9,413 nucleotides of DNA from Mucilaginibacter sp. (lineage in GTDB: Bacteria > Bacteroidota > Bacteroidia > Sphingobacteriales > Sphingobacteriaceae). Below the pieces are notes generated by a model, which ran no database searches, was not told the DNA's origin, and worked only from the letters and a program-made list of their open reading frames with translations. How positions within the stretch are numbered: the stretch's first letter is position 1; the number at the start of each line of letters is the position of its first letter. Positions 5,984-9,413 of this stretch are shown one piece after another. A program made the position numbers and the translations under genes. The stretch is taken from the NCBI GenBank assembly GCA_028288315.1, contig JAQBNY010000314.1:1-9413 (forward strand). The letters run 5' to 3'.

Positions 5984-6850
5984 TTATTCTTCGGGCGGTT
6001 TAGGCTTAATATTTTTCATATTAAACTTAGGCTTATACGCCGGTTTTGGTTGGGGATTATCTTCAGGCGCTGCAGGTTCGGGCGCATTTGCCGCTGGTTG
6101 TGCCAATTGCTCTGCTTCTGCTTTGGGTTCTTCACTTTCCGCTGGCTTTGGTGCAACCATTTTCATATTAAACCGTGGCTTAAAACCTGCCGGTTTCGGC
6201 GCTGCGTTCTCTGCCGGTTGTGCAGGTTCAGGAGCATTCTGCGTTTCTTCAGATTTTGCTTCAGGCGCTTCGGCTTGTTCAGCTTTGGGCGCAGCCATTT
6301 TCATGTTGAACCTTGGCTTAAAACCTGCCGGTTTTGTTGCGGGGCTTTCAGGTGGTTTTTCAGCCGGTTTGTTATCAGTGGTTCGCGGCATTGCTTCGGC
6401 TTTGGCCTGCATCGCTTCTTTTTCCTGCTCAAACAGTGGGTGCTGATCTTTATTGGCAGCGGCCTCATTAACCTCAGGTGTAATGGTAGCACTACTTTCC
6501 GGAGCCGGATCTTTTATATCGCTTGTGCTTTCAGCCGGTTTACTGGCCATACCGGGTTTAAACCTCGGCTTAAAGCCAACCGATGGAGCAGGTATTCTCT
6601 CTTCTACTAAAGCTTCGGTGATGGTTTGCTCAGCCAGTTGGTTCTCTATATGCACCTTCTCGGGCTTTAGCTCTGGAGCTAAATGGTATTGCAGCCTTAA
6701 TTTATTAAACCAGTATTTTTTGGTATGGTCAAAGCTTTTTTCGCCCATTTGCTCAAAGTGTTTTTTAAATTCCGAGAACAATCTGGGCTCGCCGCTTTGT
6801 AAAGCAGCCAGGTCAATTCTCTTCTTCTTAAAAAACTCTTCGAAAGTCAT
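5984..6850 (-). CDS. Pro/Ala/Lys/Glu-rich protein with four FKPRF-type repeats
   Basis: The 288-aa product has two parts. Residues 1-57 (MTFEEFFKKKRIDLAALQ... to RLQYHL) look folded and helical, rich in aromatic and basic residues. The remainder is low-complexity and probably disordered, rich in Pro, Ala, Glu and Lys, and punctuated by a short basic-aromatic motif: VGFKPRFKPGM (91-101), KPAGFKPRFNMKM (173-185), the same at 219-231, and KPAYKPKFNMKN (269-280). The last three are 46-50 residues apart. No signal peptide or membrane span is seen, so it is presumably cytoplasmic. Repeated FKPRF/FNMK islands in an acidic linker suggest multivalent binding to one partner (protein, nucleic acid or membrane), but no function is known to me. 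It is probably co-transcribed with the 133-aa gene 32 bp downstream. Confidence 0.85.
   Translation of the reverse strand: MTFEEFFKKKRIDLAALQSGEPRLFSEFKKHFEQMGEKSFDHTKKYWFNKLRLQYHLAPELKPEKVHIENQLAEQTITEALVEERIPAPSVGFKPRFKPGMASKPAESTSDIKDPAPESSATITPEVNEAAANKDQHPLFEQEKEAMQAKAEAMPRTTDNKPAEKPPESPATKPAGFKPRFNMKMAAPKAEQAEAPEAKSEETQNAPEPAQPAENAAPKPAGFKPRFNMKMVAPKPAESEEPKAEAEQLAQPAANAPEPAAPEDNPQPKPAYKPKFNMKNIKPKPPEE
6011..6334 (-). repeat. Three in-gene repeats encoding KPAGFKPRFNMKM-type motifs
   Basis: Segments 6296-6334 and 6158-6196 are identical at about 36 of 39 bases, and 6011-6046 is a more diverged third copy. A fourth, weaker copy at 6548-6580 lies outside the span given here. The near-identity at DNA level, including third codon positions, points to recent internal duplication or recombination between copies rather than convergent selection on protein sequence alone. 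Confidence 0.75.
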
Positions 6851-6865
6851 GCTATTTTAGATATT

Positions 6866-6937
6866 AGAACCAAGAGTCAAGAAACTAGACAGACACTTTA
6901 ACTCTTGTCTCTTAGTTCTTATCTCTTGATTGAGTCT
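6866..6937. repeat. Imperfect inverted repeat in the 86-bp spacer between two minus-strand genes
   Basis: The arms at about 6871-6892 and 6906-6928 are mostly complementary (CAAGAGTCAAGAAACTA... against ...TAGTTCTTATCTCTTG) with a few mismatches and bulges, around an A/T-rich centre. The right arm consists of near-tandem TCTTGTCTC/TCTTATCTC units and runs to the stop codon of the DUF2442 gene. It may act as a terminator or mRNA-stabilising hairpin for that gene. It resembles short CTTGTCTC-type intergenic repeats in related genomes (from memory). Confidence 0.5.
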
Positions 6938-7152
6938 TATAAGTCAACATCCACATCCAGTTTATTAAACCGGATGCCTTTGTCGGTTTGCTGCCAGTCT
7001 TCACGTTCCTCATCGGTAGCGTTCAACAATTTAGGGAACCACTCCAACGGGAATGCCTGCTGCTTACCATCCGGTTTCTCAACAAAAAGTAAACCATTGG
7101 CAAAAGTTACTTTAACTTTTTTTTCCTGCTTACGCGATGTGAATAAAGGCAT
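6937..7152 (-). CDS. DUF2442 domain-containing protein
   Basis: This 71-aa protein shows the DUF2442 layout: a basic N-terminus, strands VKVTFANGLLFVE (13-25), and the characteristic WFPKLLNATDEEREDWQ (38-54) followed by DKGIRFNKLDVDVDL (57-71). That end corresponds to the family's pattern of a Trp-rich 'LLNATPEER' segment plus a final 'W/L-D-x-D' motif. The function is unknown. Some family members elsewhere sit beside toxin-like genes, but no such partner is visible here. The start is ATG at 7152-7150 with no clear Shine-Dalgarno. It is downstream of yebC on the same strand, separated by 120 bp that hold a palindromic repeat, so it may have its own promoter or be reached only by readthrough. 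Confidence 0.85.
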   Translation of the reverse strand: MPLFTSRKQEKKVKVTFANGLLFVEKPDGKQQAFPLEWFPKLLNATDEEREDWQQTDKGIRFNKLDVDVDL

Positions 7153-7168
7153 GATGTTTAATTTTTAT

Positions 7169-7266
7169 ATGTCATTGCGAGCGATAGCGAAGCAATCTCG
7201 TCGCACGCTAAGCGTTTATGCAATGGCGACGAAATTGCCACGTCGCTACGCTCCTCGCAATGACAT
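7169..7266. repeat. Palindromic repeat with 13-bp perfect ends (ATGTCATTGCGAG)
   Basis: ATGTCATTGCGAG (7169-7181) and CTCGCAATGACAT (7254-7266) are exact inverse complements. The inner parts continue to pair imperfectly: AGCGATAGCGAAG-CAATCTCGTCG on the left against the complement of CGACGAAATTGCCACGTCGCTACGCT on the right. The full 98 nt could fold into one long hairpin. This GTCATTGCGAG...CTCGCAATGAC form is a widespread dispersed repeat in Bacteroidota (from memory). It carries no ORF. It lies between yebC and the DUF2442 gene and may attenuate readthrough or stabilise the upstream mRNA. Confidence 0.8.
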
Positions 7267-7272
7267 GGTTTC

Positions 7273-7998
7273 TTACTCCGCCATGTTATGGTAAACCGCC
7301 TGTACGTCGTCATCCTCCTCTAAGCGGTCAATAACTTTCAGTACATCAACAGCTTGCTCTTCTGTTACTGCAACAAATGATTGTGCTACACGCTCCAGCT
7401 TGGCAGATTTGGTTTCTATACCCAATTCTTCCAATGCCTTTTGCATTTTACCAAAATCTTCAAAAGCAGTATGTAAAACGGCAATATCGTTTCCTTCCTC
7501 ATCGGCCTCAACAAAAAGGTCTTCCAATCCGGCATCAATCAGTTCAAATTCCAGTTCTTCCAAATCGCGGTCGCCCGGGTCAAATGTAAAAACCGATTTA
7601 CGGGTGAATATAAAATCTAACGATCCGGTTTTACCTAAAGTACCGCCGTACTTTGTAAAATAACTGCGCACATTAGCTACAGTACGGTTAATATTATCTG
7701 TAGCGGTTTCTACCAATATAGCTACACCATGTTGCGCATACCCTTCATAAACAAGTTCTTCGTAATCTTTTTCATCACGACTGGTTGCTCTTTTTATAGC
7801 GGCTTCTACCCTATCCTTCGGCATGTTTACCGCCTTTGAGTTTTGGATAGCTGTACGCAGGCGCGAGTTTGAATTTGGATCACCACCGCCGGCTTTCACC
7901 GCCATTACAATCTCTTTACCTAAACGGGTAAACTGCACGGCCATTTTAGCCCAGCGCTTAAATTTTCTTTCTTTACGGAATTCAAATGCTCTTCCCAT
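7273..7998 (-). CDS. YebC/PmpR family protein (TACO1 homologue)
   Basis: This 241-aa cytoplasmic protein covers the full family length. The N-terminal domain has the basic start MGRAFEFRKERKFKRWAKMA, then FTRLGKEIVMAVKAGGGDP (23-41), NSRLRTAIQNSKAVNMPKDRVEAAIKRA (44-71) and YEGYAQHGVAILVETATDNINRTVANVR (84-111, including the signature YEGYGP-like patch); the C-terminal domains follow with FTKYGGTLGKTGSLDFIF (114-131). Many members were annotated as transcriptional regulators; mitochondrial TACO1 and several bacterial homologues act in translation. Which role applies here cannot be read from sequence. The ATG at 7998-7996 fits the family N-terminus, which begins MGRxFE. The 101-bp gap upstream carries short direct repeats but no convincing -7 box. 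Confidence 0.95.
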   Translation of the reverse strand: MGRAFEFRKERKFKRWAKMAVQFTRLGKEIVMAVKAGGGDPNSNSRLRTAIQNSKAVNMPKDRVEAAIKRATSRDEKDYEELVYEGYAQHGVAILVETATDNINRTVANVRSYFTKYGGTLGKTGSLDFIFTRKSVFTFDPGDRDLEELEFELIDAGLEDLFVEADEEGNDIAVLHTAFEDFGKMQKALEELGIETKSAKLERVAQSFVAVTEEQAVDVLKVIDRLEEDDDVQAVYHNMAE

Positions 7999-8017
7999 AT
8001 TTATTTCATAAGTCCAC

Positions 8018-8080
8018 AGACGATGGTCAATAGTCTATAGATGTTACTATTATTTGTTTATGTCTTAAAAGACAATGGTC
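8018..8080. repeat. Two AGACnATGGTC direct repeats between the tdh and yebC genes
   Basis: AGACGATGGTC (8018-8028) and AGACAATGGTC (8070-8080) are identical at 10 of 11 bases, 52 bp apart. Between them lie CTATAG and the dyad GTCTTAAAAGAC (8062-8073). They could be operator sites in the yebC upstream region or fragments of a dispersed GTCCATGGTC-like intergenic repeat; the sequence alone does not decide. Confidence 0.35.
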
Positions 8081-8099
8081 TAAATATAACTTGTTTATT

Positions 8100-9050
8100 T
8101 TAAATCGTCTTCTTTAAATTTTCCAGCATATCCTCTGTCATCTTTGGCAAATCATACTCCAGTTGCCAGCCCCAATCCTGCTGCGCCTGGCTATCGTCAA
8201 TTGATTTTGGCCAGCTATCGGCAATAGCTTGTCGCGGGTCATTCTCGGCATAACTTATCTCAAAATTGGGCAGGGTTTGTTTTATCTGTTCGGCCAGTTG
8301 AGTAGGTGTAAAGCTAATACCTGCCAAATTATAGCTCGAGCGGATACTTAAACTCTCTGCTGGTGCATCCATTAATGTAATAGTTGCCCTAATAGCATCT
8401 TCCATATACATCATTGGCAGGGCGGTATCTGCAGAAAGAAAGCTCTCATACTTACCATTCTTTAACGCCTCATGAAATATATGCACAGCATAGTCAGTAG
8501 TTCCGCCACCCGGTGAGGCACGCCAGCCAATTAAACCAGGGTAACGGATGCTTCGTACATCTACCCCATATTTAGCATGGTAATATTCACACCAGCGCTC
8601 GCCGGCCAGCTTACTAAAACCGTAAACCGTGTTAGGATCCATTACGCAATACTGCGGTGTATTATACTGCGGCGAATGTGGGCCAAATACCGCTATAGAG
8701 CTTGGCCAGAACACTTTGGCAGTTTTAAATTCTACCGCAAAATCAAGTACATGTATCAGGCCGGTCATGTTCAGGTCCCAGGCCATTTTAGGTTTTTGTT
8801 CGCCTATGGCAGATAGTATAGCTGCCAGTAAATACACCTGTGTAGGGCGATATTTATCAAACAAATGATGCAGGTTATCTTTATCTAATACGTTAACAAA
8901 TTCAAAGGGGCCACTGTTGCGTAAAGCGTAATTTGGATTGTTAATATCAGATGCTATTACATTTTCTATTCCGTTAATTTGTCTTAAAGCATTTACAAGT
9001 TCTGTACCAATTTGTCCATTAGCACCTATCACTAAAATCTTTTCGCTCAT
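8100..9050 (-). CDS. tdh: SDR-type L-threonine 3-dehydrogenase (NAD-dependent epimerase/dehydratase family)
   Basis: This 316-aa extended short-chain dehydrogenase is close to the bacterial SDR threonine dehydrogenases, which oxidise L-threonine to 2-amino-3-oxobutyrate with NAD+. It has the Rossmann GANGQIG (9-15), the acidic NAD-selecting D35 in IASDI, PSSIAVFG (116-123), the catalytic YGFSK (Y143, K147), and the diagnostic run GERWCEYYHAKYGVDVRSIR (150-169) followed by YPGLIGWRASPGGGTTDYAV (170-189). I place the start at ATG 9050-9048 (MSEKILVIGANG). The frame stays open to 9155, but that extension would encode a repeat and lacks family support. A perfect -7 box lies 19 nt upstream. It is divergent from asd, so threonine breakdown and aspartate-family synthesis face each other across one regulatory region. 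Confidence 0.9.
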   Translation of the reverse strand: MSEKILVIGANGQIGTELVNALRQINGIENVIASDINNPNYALRNSGPFEFVNVLDKDNLHHLFDKYRPTQVYLLAAILSAIGEQKPKMAWDLNMTGLIHVLDFAVEFKTAKVFWPSSIAVFGPHSPQYNTPQYCVMDPNTVYGFSKLAGERWCEYYHAKYGVDVRSIRYPGLIGWRASPGGGTTDYAVHIFHEALKNGKYESFLSADTALPMMYMEDAIRATITLMDAPAESLSIRSSYNLAGISFTPTQLAEQIKQTLPNFEISYAENDPRQAIADSWPKSIDDSQAQQDWGWQLEYDLPKMTEDMLENLKKTI

Positions 9051-9068
9051 GCAATCATAGTTATGGCA

Positions 9069-9076
9069 CAAAGGTA
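9069..9076 (-). promoter_or_regulatory. Candidate -7 box of the threonine dehydrogenase gene
   Basis: On the minus strand TACCTTTG (9076-9069) is an exact TAnnTTTG match, followed by TG. It would place the start site about 10 nt before the ATG at 9050. No perfect TTTG lies at -33; GGTTC from the adjacent 17-bp tandem repeat occupies that position. The match also argues against the longer gene start at 9155, which lies upstream of this promoter. Confidence 0.5.
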
Positions 9077-9083
9077 AATTTTT

Positions 9084-9208
9084 TTGTCTGAACCCGAATT
9101 TTGTCTGAACCTGAATTGACAGATTAAAGAAATTACCTGAATTTTGTATCAACAATTATTTGTTAAGCCAGCCAATTCCAAAAATTTAAAAAATTCAGGT
9201 CCAGACAA
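9084..9208. repeat. Repeat cluster: 17-bp tandem units plus an inverted copy
   Basis: TTGTCTGAACCCGAATT (9084-9100) is followed directly by TTGTCTGAACCTGAATT (9101-9117), differing at one base. A partial unit ACCTGAATT-TTGTAT follows at 9135-9149. An inverted copy, AATTCAGGTCCAGACAA (9192-9208), differs from the second unit's complement at one base, so 9101-9208 can fold as a long A/T-rich hairpin. TTGTCTGAA...TGAATT-type elements are dispersed in Sphingobacteriaceae and relatives (from memory). It occupies much of the tdh/asd divergent region and abuts the tdh promoter. Confidence 0.75.
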
Positions 9209-9249
9209 TTTTTGCATACTAAATTAGTAGTCATTTCGCAAAAAAATCG

Positions 9250-9257
9250 CATATTTG
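9250..9257 (+). promoter_or_regulatory. Possible -7 box of asd
   Basis: CATATTTG differs from TAnnTTTG only at the first base and lies 30 nt before the asd ATG, a sensible distance. No TTG is found at the matching -33 position, so this is a weak call. Confidence 0.25.
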
Positions 9258-9287
9258 AAGTTTATTAACATATAATTAATCAACAGA

Positions 9288-9413
9288 ATGAAAGTCGCAG
9301 TTGTTGGTGCCACAGGTTTGGTAGGCACTAAAATGTTGCAGGTTCTCGCAGAACGCAACTTCCCCGTTACAGAATTGATCCCCGTAGCTTCCGCAAAAAG
9401 TATTGGTAAAGAA
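9288..9413 (+). CDS. asd: Aspartate-semialdehyde dehydrogenase, N-terminal fragment (runs off window)
   Basis: Only the first 42 codons are present. They read MKVAVVGATGLVGTKMLQVL and on to ERNFPVTELIPVASAKSIGKE, the NADP-binding start of Asd: GATGLVG (residues 7-13) is the family's dinucleotide loop, and LxPxAS-x-xSxGK is its second conserved block. Asd reduces aspartyl-4-phosphate to aspartate-4-semialdehyde, the branch point to lysine/diaminopimelate, threonine and methionine. The ATG at 9288 begins the family pattern exactly, so the start is secure. A weak -7 candidate sits at 9250-9257. The rest of the enzyme (about 330 aa in the family) lies beyond the window. Confidence 0.93.
   Translation, partial: MKVAVVGATGLVGTKMLQVLAERNFPVTELIPVASAKSIGKE

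Noticed and set aside
5838..6860. Long plus-strand open frames, Gly/Phe/Ser/Ala-rich, opposite the 133-aa and 288-aa genes
   Set aside because: They are antisense shadows of a Pro/Ala/Lys-rich coding sequence; their composition mirrors its codons and no domain or start signal is seen.
6937..7152. DUF2442 gene as half of a toxin-antitoxin pair
   Set aside because: The neighbours are yebC and a repeat-rich protein; no toxin-like small ORF lies adjacent on either strand.
5984..7998. Functional link between YebC (possible translation factor at proline stretches) and the Pro-rich 288-aa protein
   Set aside because: The Pro-rich protein has only two PP pairs and no PPP run, so proximity is weak evidence and the idea is not supported.
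9084..9149. 17-bp tandem units as a CRISPR array
   Set aside because: The first two units abut with no spacer, are too short for CRISPR repeats, and no cas gene is present.
9051..9155. A 35-residue N-terminal extension of the threonine dehydrogenase up to an ATG at 9155
   Set aside because: The extension runs through the 17-bp repeats and over the perfect -7 box, and the family pattern begins at MSEKILVIGANG (ATG at 9050).

Overview
The window looks like chromosomal DNA from a Bacteroidota bacterium, most likely family Sphingobacteriaceae (Mucilaginibacter/Pedobacter type). This rests on family-level recognition of several proteins (a bacterial GH3 enzyme, a DUF1599 protein, a BT_3928-type DoxX protein, an SDR-type threonine dehydrogenase), on weak or absent Shine-Dalgarno sequences before most genes, on promoter candidates of the TAnnTTTG type, and on palindromic intergenic repeats of a kind I associate with this group. 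No database search was possible, so the genus is a guess.

Layout. Positions 1-1479 (+) hold the 3' part of a GH3-family adenylate-forming enzyme whose start lies outside the window. It converges on folP (1635-2507, -) across a hairpin-rich spacer. A divergent 182-bp region, with a promoter candidate and a possible 15-codon leader ORF, then leads into a tight three-gene operon on + (2690-4883): a DUF1599 protein, a membrane DoxX/MauE-like protein with a thioredoxin-like tail, and shikimate kinase aroK. Both junctions are 4-bp ATGA overlaps. aroK converges on a PyrR-like phosphoribosyltransferase (4984-5493, -) across a degenerate repeat. Five further genes continue on the minus strand: a conserved 133-aa protein, a 288-aa Pro/Ala-rich protein with four FKPRF-type repeats, a DUF2442 protein, a YebC/PmpR-family protein and an SDR L-threonine 3-dehydrogenase. 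The window ends with the divergent start of aspartate-semialdehyde dehydrogenase (asd, +, truncated).

Functional reading. Most genes are core metabolism: folate (folP), aromatic amino acids (aroK), aspartate-family amino acids (asd), threonine catabolism (tdh) and nucleotide or PRPP chemistry (PRTase, possibly DUF1599). YebC is a conserved regulator or translation factor. No phage, IS, CRISPR, toxin-antitoxin or defence locus is visible, and I see no convincing new multi-gene system. The most interesting material is (i) at least five structured intergenic repeats, two of which share sequence blocks in permuted order, (ii) a possible SD-sequestering leader hairpin and micro-ORF ahead of the DUF1599 operon, and (iii) the repeat-bearing disordered protein. 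No stretch longer than 300 bases lacks a gene.
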